This document shows positions 17,235-26,515 of a stretch of 64,000 nt of DNA, piece by piece; within the stretch, counting starts at the first letter, position 1, and the number at the start of each line of letters is the position of its first letter. Source of the stretch: Mesorhizobium sp. B4-1-3 (GTDB lineage Bacteria > Pseudomonadota > Alphaproteobacteria > Rhizobiales > Rhizobiaceae); NCBI RefSeq assembly GCF_006439355.1, contig NZ_VFTG01000012.1:62001-126000 (forward strand), in the 5' to 3' direction. Both the position numbers and the translations under genes were made by a program. Under the pieces are notes generated by a model, which was not told where the DNA came from, did no database searches, and worked only from the letters and a program-made list of their open reading frames with translations.

Positions 17235-17746
17235 CAAGTATTAGTAAGCGCGCATACGTGAACGAATAGTGAAATTGCTGGGTGCAAATGTGTGTGGCGC
17301 CGCCTCGCTAAGGGCGGGCTTCCGCGGTGGGATATTCAGCCGGCAACACGTGCACCAACAAAGCGCCGGATGGGCGCGGAGCCGATGGGACCGGAAACCT
17401 TTATGGCCGAGGCATGCCCCCGCACTCGTTCAACTCCAGTCAAGCCCAATGCCATCCTCCCCGGCGGCGGCCTTTTTTCGCTGCGACAGATCTAAGCAAC
17501 CTTTGTCGGCGGAACATCAAGGACAATCCGGAGTTCGGTAGTCGCGGCGCCTGCCCCTCCCAATCCCTTACATGGCGCCCGCGTCGGATGTGGCATTTCC
17601 TCCGACAAGAGCCCGCATCGTTCCCCTCGGTGCGGGCTCTCCTATGTGACAAACCGGCCGAGGTAGGGCCCCTCAAGGCAGAACGGTCTCCGACGCAACA
17701 AAGCGGCTCGCCGAGAGTTGGGTTCTGTTCAACGGGCCAGTGCAGC
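17235..17746. other. intergenic region with strong stem-loop
   Basis: No gene recognised. The region separates the TadG-like gene (minus) from the DUF6894 gene (plus) and includes the stem-loop at 17608-17640. Confidence 0.4.
17608..17640. terminator. stem-loop, possible terminator
   Basis: AGAGCCCGCA (17608-17617) and TGCGGGCTCT (17631-17640) pair perfectly and the stem can extend by three more pairs with one G-T. There is no T-run on either side, so it is a structural element of uncertain role about 105 nt before the DUF6894 gene. Confidence 0.4.
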
Positions 17747-18085
17747 ATGACCAGATTTTATTTCCACGTCGACAACGGCACCTTCACTCCCGATCCCGAT
17801 GGGGTCGACCTCCCGGATTTGGATGCGGCGCGGGTGGAAGCGGTGCGTGCTGCTGGCGAGATGATAAACGACAACAAGCAGTCGTTCTGGCAGCATATGA
17901 CCCCTTGGATCATGAATGTGACGGACGATGCAAACCGCCTCCTGTTCACTCTTCAATTCGCTGCAAAAATACCGTCTGGAGATGCGCTGTACATTCCTCG
18001 AACTCAGGATAATCCAGGGTCGGCTCGAGAATCAAAATCGCAAGAAACCCGCTCCGGGCCTCATATCCCAGGCGGGCCATCATAG
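17747..18085 (+). CDS. DUF6894-family protein
   Basis: 112 residues opening TRFYFHVDNGTFTPDPDGVD, the hallmark of a small rhizobial family (DUF6894) of unknown function, followed by LDAARVEAVRAAGEMI. The ATG at 17747 is the family start, although the frame stays open far upstream. The last 25 residues are Ser/Pro-rich and may be an extension by read-through of a mutated stop. No obvious operon partner. Confidence 0.72.
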   Translation: MTRFYFHVDNGTFTPDPDGVDLPDLDAARVEAVRAAGEMINDNKQSFWQHMTPWIMNVTDDANRLLFTLQFAAKIPSGDALYIPRTQDNPGSARESKSQETRSGPHIPGGPS

Positions 18086-18319
18086 TAGGAACGCGAGTGC
18101 GCCGTAGAGGATGGCCTGCGCGAGGAACTCGCCAGCCTCATCGGGTTCGTGCCGTCCGAGTCCGTCTGGCAGCGGGTGTCCCGCAGGCGGGAGGCTGATC
18201 TGTCGGTACCGGAGCGCTGGCACGCAGGGCGCAGGCCACGCGGCGGTCGGCGATCTGCCGCTATTTCACCGAGGCCGATCATCGTCCGCGCCGCAATCAG
18301 TGTCCCCAGACCTTGGCTG

Positions 18320-18751
18320 TCAGCGGCCTAAGTTCGGCGATTGCTGCAGCGAACTCGAAGATGTCGGCTGCGAACGCATCCTCGGCGCCGATCGATTTGC
18401 GCGGCCGATCCGGCTCGACCGCGTGCTCGTCGATGGCTCGCGCGATCTGATAATACCAGAACCCCGATCATGGTAGGGCGCGATGTCTGCATTGGCCCGG
18501 ATCGTGAGGATTGCGTAGGCTTCCGGCCAATCGCGCGCCGCCGGCCGCCAGGTGCCGGCGAAATAGAACCAGTCACCGTTGGCGATGCGAAAGCTGTAGT
18601 TCTTCCCCTGGCTTCGGTGCCGAAATTCGGACGCCGGCACGAGGCAGCGATGGCTCGGGAATGACCGGTCCTTTGCGCGCACCACCGGCCGAGGCCGGCG
18701 ACGACATCGAAGGTGCCGCTGGTCAGCGCCCCCGCCAAATTCTAATCCCAT
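18320..18751 (-). pseudogene. SRAP (SOS response-associated peptidase) remnant
   Basis: A core such as HRCLVPASEF, WFYFAGTWRPAA and YAILTIRANADIAPYHDR matches SRAP/YedK proteins, which form covalent crosslinks with abasic sites in single-stranded DNA. The N-terminal catalytic Cys2 segment is absent and the C-terminal part continues only in a different frame (VLVLSDRASH near 18450). An upstream frame shift is also likely near 18690. I call it non-functional. Confidence 0.55.
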
Positions 18752-18918
18752 CCGGACATGGTCGGGGCCATCGACGTTGTTCTTCTAAAACGCTCTTCGT
18801 TGGCCGCCCTAGCAGGCCCGTAGCTCAGCCAATGGCTGCAGTGCCTGATGGTATCCGGACAGGCGGCGCTCATGGCTGTTGCGACAATGGTGATTTCCGT
18901 CCCAGTTTCTTCACCATT

Positions 18919-21006
18919 TCAGTCCTCCTCGTGAGGTTGATCGCCCCGCTTCGGAGTTGGCCTCCCGTTTTGTCGTGCCGAGAGATGGTTGAGTAGGTTG
19001 AGGGTCATCCTCCCCACGTCATTCATGGTTCTGCCGGCTGGCAGCGCGCCGCACCAGGCGACCGAGCTTGCTGAAAAGATCAGGCCACCCGCAGCAAGGT
19101 TTCGTAAGGTCATTTCAGCGCAGCGACGGCAGGCGCGTTCTTCATCACCGCCTCCATACCAGCGCGAGGAATCCTGAAAGAAGCTGGCTGGAAAGTCTGT
19201 CGCGCGGGCGATCACGATGGTATCGGCCGACGTGCCCAAGGCCGGATCCGTCGCATCCACCTCGTAGCCCGCGGCAGCACCCAACACGATGCCTTCCGAT
19301 CCGAAGGTTTCGTTGTCGATGCCTTCGAACAGCCATGCGCATTCCGGCGCGTGGCTCTCGGGCGTTCGCGTGAACGGGCGCGCTCCGTCGAAACCCATCA
19401 GCGAAATCGCCCCGCCGACCAGCGAAAATTCGCCGCGACCGCGAGAGCGAAGGTGGCCCCCAGGCTCATTGGTTATCGACAGATGTTGTTCGCTGATCGG
19501 ACCGTCCCATGTGCGGCCCGATTCCAGGGGCGAGCGGCGCAATTCCATTAGGTCGTCCTTGAAAGCGACCGTTCCGGCAAAGCCGTTTCCGCCGAGATAG
19601 GCGATGCTGCCGCCCTCGGCCGCAAATTGCCGCAGTGCGCCTTCCATTTGGGTCGACATGTATTCCGGGTGGCTTCCGGTCACGACTGCCCGATGCCCGC
19701 GAAGGTCTTCGATCCCATGCTGATGCAGATCGTGATCGGTGACGATGTCGAGCGCGATACCGTTCTCGTTGCAGAATCTGAGGAAATGCAGATCGACCGG
19801 CAAGTTGTGAGGGCAGCCGCACAGGGGATAGTTGTAGTCGTCCCGCAATGTCGCCTTGGGTTTGCGATAAGAGCAGATCGACACGCCGCTGAGGTCGGAG
19901 TGGTAGTCGTAGAGCGACTTGAGATTGTTGGCGACGGCAAAGCGGTGCCCGCGGTCATCGCATTTCCATTCATAGAGATGGTCGGGGAGATACTCGTCCG
20001 CGTAGGCGAGATAGGTCGCGGTCGGCAGCAGATAGAGCAGAGGCGAGGATACACGCGCGGAGGTGACGAAGAAGACGATGCGCTCGTAGCCGCCGTCCCA
20101 TTCCACCTGGAATGCGTATACACCCGGCTTTGCATCCGCCGGCACGACGGCGCGATGGGAAGCGGGCCATTGGAGCGGTCCCATGTCATCGTCATGGCAA
20201 TGGATGGCATCGTAGTGCGAAGGGACGAGCCGGGGATCAAAGCTCGATCCGTTCCAGCGCGCCGATGTCACGCAGAAGGTAGGCTGATTGATCACATCGA
20301 GCGCCAGCGGAACCGGGCCGCCGCACGACAGGATCTGCCCCGTCGGCAGCAGAGACGGAAAATCCCACGCGATTTGCCCTTGAGAAGTCTTCAGCCGAAT
20401 AGCCGCGTATCTCGCATTGAGCGTTAACTCGCTTCGAGAGCCGCTCGCTCCGAGGAGGATGTCCGTCTGTTGCCGATGCCATCCGGCGTCGCGCAAGGGC
20501 TGCTTGAATTCATAAGGGGCGAGGAGGTCGTGAGATTTCAGCTTGAAGAACGGCTCGTCCTCATGCAGGCCAAGCTCGACGGTCAGCCAAACGCCTAGCG
20601 GAGGCCGCGCAGTGAACAGACGATGATTCCGCATCTCCAAGCTGATCGCCCCATCGCGAAAGCTCAGCAGCAAGGACCCTGCTTGCAGGATCGTGCGCGG
20701 CCCAGTATTGCGGGTGAGAAGCAGCTCAAAGCGGATGCCCTTGATAGCCGGCGCCTTTGCAAGCTCCTCGGCACGCAGGCGAATGTACGATCCTTGATCG
20801 AAGCCGCGATGTGCGTCCGGCTCGGATGTCGCCTCGATTGGCCAATTCACAAAGTCCGCGGCTTGCGTGTCCAGCCGGCATATCCGCACGCTCTCCACCG
20901 ATCGGCTGCAGGAGAGGCAAAATTCCACCCACTGGCCGGGCCTCACGCTCCAGGGCGTGGCATAGCCGACCGCGCCCATCGCGCCGTGGTCAACCAAGCG
21001 GCGCAT
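18919..21006 (-). CDS. N,N-dimethylformamidase large-subunit-like protein
   Basis: A 695-residue protein. The C-terminal half matches the large (beta) subunit of N,N-dimethylformamidase: YPLCGCPHNLPVDLHFL, DIVTDHDLH and the GSHPEYMS segment, whose His and Glu are iron ligands in characterised DMFase, where a Tyr completes the site. The N-terminal part is beta-rich (residues about 15-200), like a lectin or laminin-G fold. DMFase hydrolyses formamides, but distant homologues probably act on other amides. The small subunit, normally encoded next to it, is absent here. ATG at 21006 is chosen over an adjacent TTG, with AGAGG upstream. Confidence 0.8.
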   Translation of the reverse strand: MRRLVDHGAMGAVGYATPWSVRPGQWVEFCLSCSRSVESVRICRLDTQAADFVNWPIEATSEPDAHRGFDQGSYIRLRAEELAKAPAIKGIRFELLLTRNTGPRTILQAGSLLLSFRDGAISLEMRNHRLFTARPPLGVWLTVELGLHEDEPFFKLKSHDLLAPYEFKQPLRDAGWHRQQTDILLGASGSRSELTLNARYAAIRLKTSQGQIAWDFPSLLPTGQILSCGGPVPLALDVINQPTFCVTSARWNGSSFDPRLVPSHYDAIHCHDDDMGPLQWPASHRAVVPADAKPGVYAFQVEWDGGYERIVFFVTSARVSSPLLYLLPTATYLAYADEYLPDHLYEWKCDDRGHRFAVANNLKSLYDYHSDLSGVSICSYRKPKATLRDDYNYPLCGCPHNLPVDLHFLRFCNENGIALDIVTDHDLHQHGIEDLRGHRAVVTGSHPEYMSTQMEGALRQFAAEGGSIAYLGGNGFAGTVAFKDDLMELRRSPLESGRTWDGPISEQHLSITNEPGGHLRSRGRGEFSLVGGAISLMGFDGARPFTRTPESHAPECAWLFEGIDNETFGSEGIVLGAAAGYEVDATDPALGTSADTIVIARATDFPASFFQDSSRWYGGGDEERACRRCAEMTLRNLAAGGLIFSASSVAWCGALPAGRTMNDVGRMTLNLLNHLSARQNGRPTPKRGDQPHEED

Positions 21007-21410
21007 CAATCGTGCCTCTGAAATCCATGAAGGACGGAGCGACTTCGCAGTCGTGGTGCCAGATCGGCCGGTTATCGCGCATAGCCCTCAATCTCCATGA
21101 CCCTAGCTTCAGCTATATATCCGGTTCGGGTAGCGTGCCGATAGCTTCGGATCGTTCCGAGTGGACGGGCTAGCGAAGCGGCGCATCCGGCTGGCGATCG
21201 TGACTACATCGAGGAGCGGCGGCGCGTGGCCCGCTGGCATGGAGTTGCTTCCATCCCGTCGCGTCGCCAATTCGATTGGAACGCCTCTTCCGGCCGGCGA
21301 AGACACTACCGCTGCACCAGCCCGATCGATTTGTATGTGCTTGTATAGGTAAGTTACGCCGGCTAGGCTCGTGAGAGGTCGCAACGCTGCCCGTGCCAAG
21401 GAGGACTTAT

Positions 21411-21692
21411 ATGCGCAACGCTCCGCTCTTTGACCTGTCGGGCCGGAAAGCGCTTGTCACCGGCGCAAGCCGCGGCATCGGCAAGTCGGGCCTGCTCGGC
21501 ATGACGCGCGCGCTGGCAGCCGAGTGGGCGGATCTGGGTCAAGGCCATCGCCCGGGCTATTTCAGGACCGCAATGACGGAAGTCTTCTACGGCAACGAGG
21601 CATGTCGGCAATCAATGCTCGCCAAGATCCCACAGCACGCCCGGGTCCGAACACCGTTTGGTTCAGATGCGATCAAAGGTGAAGGATGTTAG
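21411..21692 (+). pseudogene. SDR oxidoreductase with internal deletion
   Basis: The start is well formed (AAGGAGG seven bases before ATG) and gives the Rossmann entry LSGRKALVTGASRGIG. The frame then jumps straight to KSGLLGMTRALAAEWA, which in SDR enzymes follows the catalytic YxxxK. The roughly 130 residues holding NNAG, Ser and Tyr are missing, while the tail (PGYFRTAMTEVFY) is recognisable. It cannot be active. The closest type would be a gluconate 5-dehydrogenase-like SDR. Confidence 0.7.
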
Positions 21693-21938
21693 AAGGCTGG
21701 TGACGAAATTGCTTGCCTTCTCTTTGACGAGAACCTCGGTCCATTCGTCGTTCCCTCGCAGCCTCAGGTCCGTGGAGATGCTGTCTATCGCATCCTCCTC
21801 GAGGCGCTTAATATGGGACAAGAATAAAGCCTCGTCGCCTGTCTTATAGATGTCCCGCACGACTAATCGGAGAATTTCCTGGATTGCGATTTGCCAGGCG
21901 GTATTAATTTTCTGAAGCTCGTCCATTTCGCTGGTCAT
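21663..21938 (-). CDS. hypothetical protein (91 aa)
   Basis: Not recognised. The frame opens at 21989, but the Met at 21938 has GAGGAA seven bases upstream and starts a helical, acidic protein (MTSEMDELQKINTAWQIAIQ). It converges on and overlaps the end of the SDR remnant by about 30 nt. Confidence 0.5.
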   Translation of the reverse strand: MTSEMDELQKINTAWQIAIQEILRLVVRDIYKTGDEALFLSHIKRLEEDAIDSISTDLRLRGNDEWTEVLVKEKASNFVTSLLTSFTFDRI

Positions 21939-22009
21939 CGAGATTTCCTCGATCATCATGGCTTTGGGGCGCAGCCAATGTTCCATCATTCGAAGCGCAC
22001 ATTCCGCCG

Positions 22010-22042
22010 AAAATTAAAAAGGTCAGGCAGATTTGCCTGACC
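22010..22042 (-). terminator. Rho-independent terminator of cspA
   Basis: GGTCAGGCA (22021-22029) and TGCCTGACC (22034-22042) form a perfect 9-bp stem with a GATT loop. On the minus strand the stem is followed by TTTTTAATTTT. It lies about 60 nt after the cspA stop codon. Confidence 0.85.
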
Positions 22043-22103
22043 CCATTAGGTCTCGTGCTTTCACAGTGCCAGTACATCCGTGGTCAAAGGAAAGCTGACC
22101 CGA

Positions 22104-22313
22104 TCAAACGGCCTGCAGCTTACCGGCAGACATCTTTCCTGACTTGCTGTCCCGCTCAAGTTCGTAGCCAATCTTCTGGCCCTCAACGATCTCACGCATA
22201 CCGGCGCGCTCGACGGCAGAGATGTGAACGAAAGCGTCGGCGCCGCCGTTGTCAGGCTGGATGAAGCCGAATCCTTTGGTGGAATTGAACCATTTAACTG
22301 TGCCAGTGGTCAT
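22104..22313 (-). CDS. cspA: cold shock protein (CspA family)
   Basis: 69 residues, the usual size, opening MTTGTVKWFNSTKGFGFIQP. RNP1 (KGFGFI) and RNP2 (DAFVHIS) are intact. This single-domain OB-fold protein binds single-stranded RNA and DNA and melts RNA secondary structure. The frame is open upstream to 22430, but the second of two adjacent ATGs (22313) has AAAGGG six bases before it and is the family start. The long space upstream would fit the extended 5' leader typical of csp mRNAs. A clear terminator follows. Confidence 0.95.
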   Translation of the reverse strand: MTTGTVKWFNSTKGFGFIQPDNGGADAFVHISAVERAGMREIVEGQKIGYELERDSKSGKMSAGKLQAV

Positions 22314-22657
22314 CATGAACCCTTTCATAGCAAATATTGAACTATGGCAGCGCGAACGCGCTGCCGACCGAAGATGACGATTTTGAAAGAAAGTTCGTTC
22401 AGGGCGCGTTGCCAAGCGCGCGATAACCAAAGCTCAGCCAGCAATATCGACGACCAGCTTCTATGCTGCCTTTCCAACAATGTCAACTTTTGGTTTTTTT
22501 GGTCGCCGAATACAACTTATTGATGTTCGGGCGAACACGTGCACGATCTGATGAGAGCTGAGGAGGTGGCGGATGCCGAGCCTCCAGGGAGGAACCCACC
22601 ACTTGTCGGGGATAGACGGCCCCAGCGGACCCTTGGCAGTTCGATGCCACGCAATGT

Positions 22658-22831
22658 TCAATCGGCCTGCTGGGCTCGCTCCAGCTCCTCAAGCAGCGAG
22701 ACCTCTTGGTTGGTTAGCGATTGGTCGATCAGTTCCAGCCCCAGCAATTTCCGAAGGGCACGCCGATTCGCTTCGGTCCTGATAAGCCTGCGCACGGCTT
22801 TTGCGACCACCGCCTGCGGTTCCGGCCCCAT
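22658..22831 (-). CDS. small hypothetical protein (57 aa)
   Basis: 57 residues, highly helical and charged (VVAKAVRRLIRTEANRRALR, then KLLGLELIDQSLTNQEVSLL). Family not recognised. The start ATG at 22831 has AGGAAAG about ten bases upstream; the longer frame up to 22960 has a Cys/Gly-rich N-terminus that looks non-coding. Confidence 0.42.
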   Translation of the reverse strand: MGPEPQAVVAKAVRRLIRTEANRRALRKLLGLELIDQSLTNQEVSLLEELERAQQAD

Positions 22832-23118
22832 CGATTTCGTACTTTCCTGGACGCCCCCGCCGGGAACGCAAACTTGGCCGCATAGGTTCCAGGTATCTTT
22901 AGCTGGGCAAAAGAAACGGCGTCTCCTATCGGTCGCGCCGCCAGCTCCGCGCAAAACCAATCAGCACCAATATTCCCGCGTCCTTGGCCGCAGCCTAGGT
23001 TCTTGGAATACACCGTGCCTGGCAATGAAATCTTCAGGAAAGTTTGCCAGGCTCGCGGCTTGCGACACCCCGGATCGGGTTCGAATGGATGATCAGGAGA
23101 AAGCGCAAGGCTTCGGCT

Positions 23119-24366
23119 ATGACAGATCTCATGCACCTCGATGTGCAGGATGACCCTGGGTTAGCTGCCGAAGTTGACCGGCTTCTGGCGCACCGAACGC
23201 GCGATATCCGCCTCAAAGGTGAGGTCAAGCGTCGGTTTCGCGCACGAGTCTGGTCGCAAACGGCGAAGATCATCCGCGCCTGGATGATCTGGGTGGCTGT
23301 GTTGGATATTCTGACGCTGGCGCTCAACATGCTGGTGCTCCCAACCGCAATCGCGCGATCTATGCTCCTGCCTGGAGCCATTATTCCGCCTGCCGTCATC
23401 GCAGTGGTTCTCGTATGGCGAAAGCCGAGCCCCTCCTGGCTCGAAGGAGCTTCGCTGATTACAGGTATGTTCCTGATCTTGTTGTCGATTGCCCTGGTTG
23501 GCGTAGCGGCTGGCGGCGAGTTCTATGAACGGCAATTGAACGTCATGCTGTTCGTGGCCATTACAGCCATCATCATCTTCGGTATCCCGCTGGTCTGGAC
23601 GGTCACGATTGCGGCGCTGGCGCTCGGACTGTATCTCGTGTTTCAGGTGCAGAATCCGGCCATCGAGCATGGGAGCGCGATTGATGGAACGCTGTTCTTC
23701 GCTAGCGGCATCTTCGCGACCGTTGCAGCCCGGCGCATCATGACAATTCTCGCTCAGAAGACTTTCCTGTTTGAGTTGCGCGATCGGCGCAGGGTCGCCG
23801 AATTGGCTAGGGCGAATGATCGGCTGGAACTGCTGGCGAACACCGATCCGCTCACGGGCATCGCCAACCGCCGCTGGATGACGGAAACGCTCGACCACCT
23901 GTGGGGAACTGACAAACGTTGCCTCAACGGTGCTGCGATGCTTATGTGCGACATTGATCACTTCAAAAAGCTGAACGATCAGCTCGGCCACGCGGAGGGC
24001 GATCGCTGTCTGGTGGAGGTCGCCAATATCATCCAGGAAAACGTCAGGCGCGATCGAGATCATGTTGCCCGCTACGGTGGCGAAGAGTTCCTCGTGCTCC
24101 TGCCTGGGGTGACGGACGAAGAGGCTGTCTCTGTGGCTGAGCGGATTCGTAAGAGCGTTGAGGCCGCTGCTTTGCCCAACCCAGGATCCCGCGTCTCGCG
24201 CAGCGTCACGCTCAGCATTGGAGTTGCAGTTCAGACTGCTGACGAGGCCAGTTCACCGGAGCAGTTACAGGGCCAAGCGGACGCCGCACTTTACCTGGCT
24301 AAGCAAACCGGCCGGAACCGGGTCCTGCTCCACGGCGCGATGGACCAAGTTAGCCGCTCTTCGTGA
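23119..24366 (+). CDS. membrane diguanylate cyclase (GGDEF)
   Basis: 415 residues. The N-terminal half has five to six hydrophobic helices (for example MLFVAITAIIIFGIPLVW). The C-terminal GGDEF domain has DPLTGIANRR, the metal-binding CDIDHFKKLND, and the active site RYGGEEF near residue 320, with an RDRD inhibitory I-site five residues before it. It should make c-di-GMP at the inner membrane with product inhibition. A TTG 25 codons upstream extends the frame; the ATG used has AAGG at good spacing. Confidence 0.93.
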   Translation: MTDLMHLDVQDDPGLAAEVDRLLAHRTRDIRLKGEVKRRFRARVWSQTAKIIRAWMIWVAVLDILTLALNMLVLPTAIARSMLLPGAIIPPAVIAVVLVWRKPSPSWLEGASLITGMFLILLSIALVGVAAGGEFYERQLNVMLFVAITAIIIFGIPLVWTVTIAALALGLYLVFQVQNPAIEHGSAIDGTLFFASGIFATVAARRIMTILAQKTFLFELRDRRRVAELARANDRLELLANTDPLTGIANRRWMTETLDHLWGTDKRCLNGAAMLMCDIDHFKKLNDQLGHAEGDRCLVEVANIIQENVRRDRDHVARYGGEEFLVLLPGVTDEEAVSVAERIRKSVEAAALPNPGSRVSRSVTLSIGVAVQTADEASSPEQLQGQADAALYLAKQTGRNRVLLHGAMDQVSRSS

Positions 24367-24536
24367 TCATAGGCCAGAGCCCAAGCTAAACCGCAAATGG
24401 ATTGCTCACCCGATGGCTGTCTATCGAATGCTCATCGAGACGGCGTAACATAACAGAGAAGTGCATCTCCGCTCGGCTGGTAATTCCCTGAGAACCCGCT
24501 AGAGATTTCGTGTCTCAATCATCGAGGAGTTGTTGC

Positions 24537-24986
24537 GTGTCCGAGCAAGCATTGAATTCGCAGAGCGCATTGATGGCCCTGACAGCCGATATCGTGTCGG
24601 CTTACGTCAGCAATAATGCAGTGCCGCCCGCGTCCCTGCCTGAGCTGATTCAAAGTGTGAATTCGTCCCTCTCCAAAGTCGGGCAGCAGGTTGAACCCGC
24701 AAAGCCGGCTCAGCAGCCTGCCGTCAATCCGAAGCGATCGGTGTTTCCTGACTACATCATCTCGCTTGAAGACGGGAAGAAGTTCAAGTCGCTCAAGCGC
24801 CATCTCAGCGTGCATTACGGCCTCACTCCTGATGAGTACCGCGAGAAATGGGGCTTGGCGCGCGACTATCCGATGGTCGCGCCGAACTATGCGGCTCAGC
24901 GATCCGCTCTGGCAAAGTCAAGCGGACTCGGTCGAAAGGCATCGAAGCCGACGAGGAAAGCTCCGGCCAGGCGCGCGACGAAATAA
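24537..24986 (+). CDS. Ros/MucR-family transcriptional regulator without zinc cysteines
   Basis: 149 residues, starting at a GTG with GAGGAG seven bases upstream. N-terminal part as in MucR (LTADIVSAYVSNNAVPPASL), then the DNA-binding domain ISLEDGKKFKSLKRHLSVHY with TPDEYREKWGL and DYPMVAPNYAAQRSALAK. The two cysteines of the prokaryotic zinc finger are replaced (S and D in SLED, where Ros has CLEC), while the His residues of KRHLSVHY remain. Ros/MucR proteins without full zinc ligands are known in Mesorhizobium loti and still bind AT-rich DNA. MucR controls exopolysaccharide, motility and symbiosis genes. Confidence 0.92.
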   Translation: MSEQALNSQSALMALTADIVSAYVSNNAVPPASLPELIQSVNSSLSKVGQQVEPAKPAQQPAVNPKRSVFPDYIISLEDGKKFKSLKRHLSVHYGLTPDEYREKWGLARDYPMVAPNYAAQRSALAKSSGLGRKASKPTRKAPARRATK

Positions 24987-25119
24987 AGGCCCGCATCTTG
25001 AGCCGGTAGGCGCCATCTTCTCGCTCCAACTTGCTTCATTGAGCTGCTCACGAGCGCCATCCCGTCAATCCGTTTACACGGGGATCATTTTCGCGCGCCA
25101 GCCAAATTATCGCAGCTGT

Positions 25120-25512
25120 TCAGTTGGATCCCGGTCTGCCTCCTTCGCACCGACGATGGTGTTGGCCGGTTTGCACGCCGTCCCGAAGGTGAGGACAACT
25201 CGAGCGATTGAGCTGTCGCTCAGGTCTCTCGAAGAGGCGCACGAGGATATCGGGCACCCCGCTCCAGGCGAGTATCTCGGCTTCGCCAACCTTCTGCACG
25301 CATGGCCAAATGGCGCCTCGCTGGATCTGAAGATCGGCGATGACTGGCGATTTATCGGTCTTGGCGTGCGGGCGGACGCGCAGGCCCGCGGCAGTGACGA
25401 GCCCCTTCATATGATCGAGATTTGCCTCGGAGGCATTGAGGTCGATGAGGAGAGCGGGCGTGTCGATCTCCTGGATCGACATGCCGGGCAGGGTAGGCGG
25501 GCGTTGCAGCAT
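25120..25512 (-). pseudogene. truncated D-threonine aldolase/D-serine dehydratase-like PLP enzyme
   Basis: About 80 residues of the N-terminus are intact (IDTPALLIDLNASEANLDHM, then LRVRPHAKTDKSP with the PLP lysine, and CVQKVGEAEILAWSGVPDIL). The rest of the barrel is lost and the frame runs into unrelated Arg/Cys-rich sequence. Full members are about 370 residues. His in HAKTHK is Asp here. It lies just beyond the peptide ABC operon on the same strand. Confidence 0.7.
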
Positions 25513-25576
25513 GACGCATCGTTCCGATCACATCGGCTTTTTTGGGCGGTGTCCGTTATCGGACGCGCCGACCTCG

Positions 25577-26515
25577 TTAGAGGGCCGCAACGAGCTCGGC
25601 TGTGTGCTTTCCTATGGAAGGCAGGATCGTAAGGTTTGCCGAGATCTGCTCGCCTTGGGTGAAGACGACGCTGGTGAAGCGCTTGCCGCCAGCCAGCTCG
25701 ACATGAACGGCGTCGTGGCGACGGTAGCTCGCGCGCGGATCGCCTGTCCAGCCCGTCCAGCCCGCTTTCGACCACAGCTTGGCGCCTTCCGGCAGGTCAG
25801 CGCCCATATAGTTGAGCACCTGCGACAATGGACGCTGCACGAAGCCGGGGTCGCGCGGCCGATGCAGGAAGTCGGCCATGATGCGCGAGCGTTCCGGCGA
25901 AATCATCGCGCCATCCATGATGCGGGAGAAAATGGATGTGGAGGCATCGGCGGTGAGCCGGTTGTGGTTGTTGCCGCCAACCTCGACGAATATCTTCTCG
26001 CGACCATAGCGGTCATCGTCCATCAGTTTCTGGCAGACATTGATGCCTTCGAATTCCGGCAAGGCGAGCTGCTTGAAATAGGCGTTGATGCTGTTTCGGG
26101 CCGCCATCCAGCGCTGCATCTCTTCTTCGCTAAGCTCGGTGTCGCCGGTAGTCCCGGTCAAGTTATCGATGATGTAGTTGGTGGCATTGTTGCTCGACCA
26201 CTTGATCATGTCGTGCATGGCCCGCTCCAGTTCGGGAGTCGCCTGGACTTTTCCGGCGTGAAGGGCAGCCTGCATGGCGACAAGATAGAAGACCTTGATC
26301 ACGCTGCAGGGATAGAAGGAGGCGTCGCCGTTGTAGGAGTAACCTGTCGGCAGCGTCCCACCCTCGCCATAGGCCTTCACTCCCTTCGGGGGATGGAGCA
26401 ACAGCGTGAAAGCGAATTTGTCTTCTGCGAGCCCGCAGGAGGCGAAGCGGTCCAGCGCTGTCCGCACGATTTGCCTGCCCACCGCTTCAATCTGCTTCGA
26501 CTTCTGAAAGAACAT
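25577..26515 (-). CDS. serine hydrolase, class A beta-lactamase fold
   Basis: 312 residues. It has the SxxK motif in YPCSVIKVFY, an SDN-like segment SSNNATNY, and KAGWTG as the KTG-type box. No signal peptide is obvious, so it may act in the cytoplasm on imported peptides or amides rather than as an antibiotic resistance enzyme. The ATG overlaps the stop of the upstream ATPase gene (TGATG), which implies translational coupling to the importer. An upstream extension of the frame to 26638 lies inside the ATPase gene. Confidence 0.85.
   Translation of the reverse strand: MFFQKSKQIEAVGRQIVRTALDRFASCGLAEDKFAFTLLLHPPKGVKAYGEGGTLPTGYSYNGDASFYPCSVIKVFYLVAMQAALHAGKVQATPELERAMHDMIKWSSNNATNYIIDNLTGTTGDTELSEEEMQRWMAARNSINAYFKQLALPEFEGINVCQKLMDDDRYGREKIFVEVGGNNHNRLTADASTSIFSRIMDGAMISPERSRIMADFLHRPRDPGFVQRPLSQVLNYMGADLPEGAKLWSKAGWTGWTGDPRASYRRHDAVHVELAGGKRFTSVVFTQGEQISANLTILPSIGKHTAELVAAL

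Noticed and set aside
25577..26515. Antibiotic-resistance beta-lactamase
   Set aside because: The SDN and KTG boxes are altered, no signal peptide is seen, and the gene is coupled to a peptide importer.
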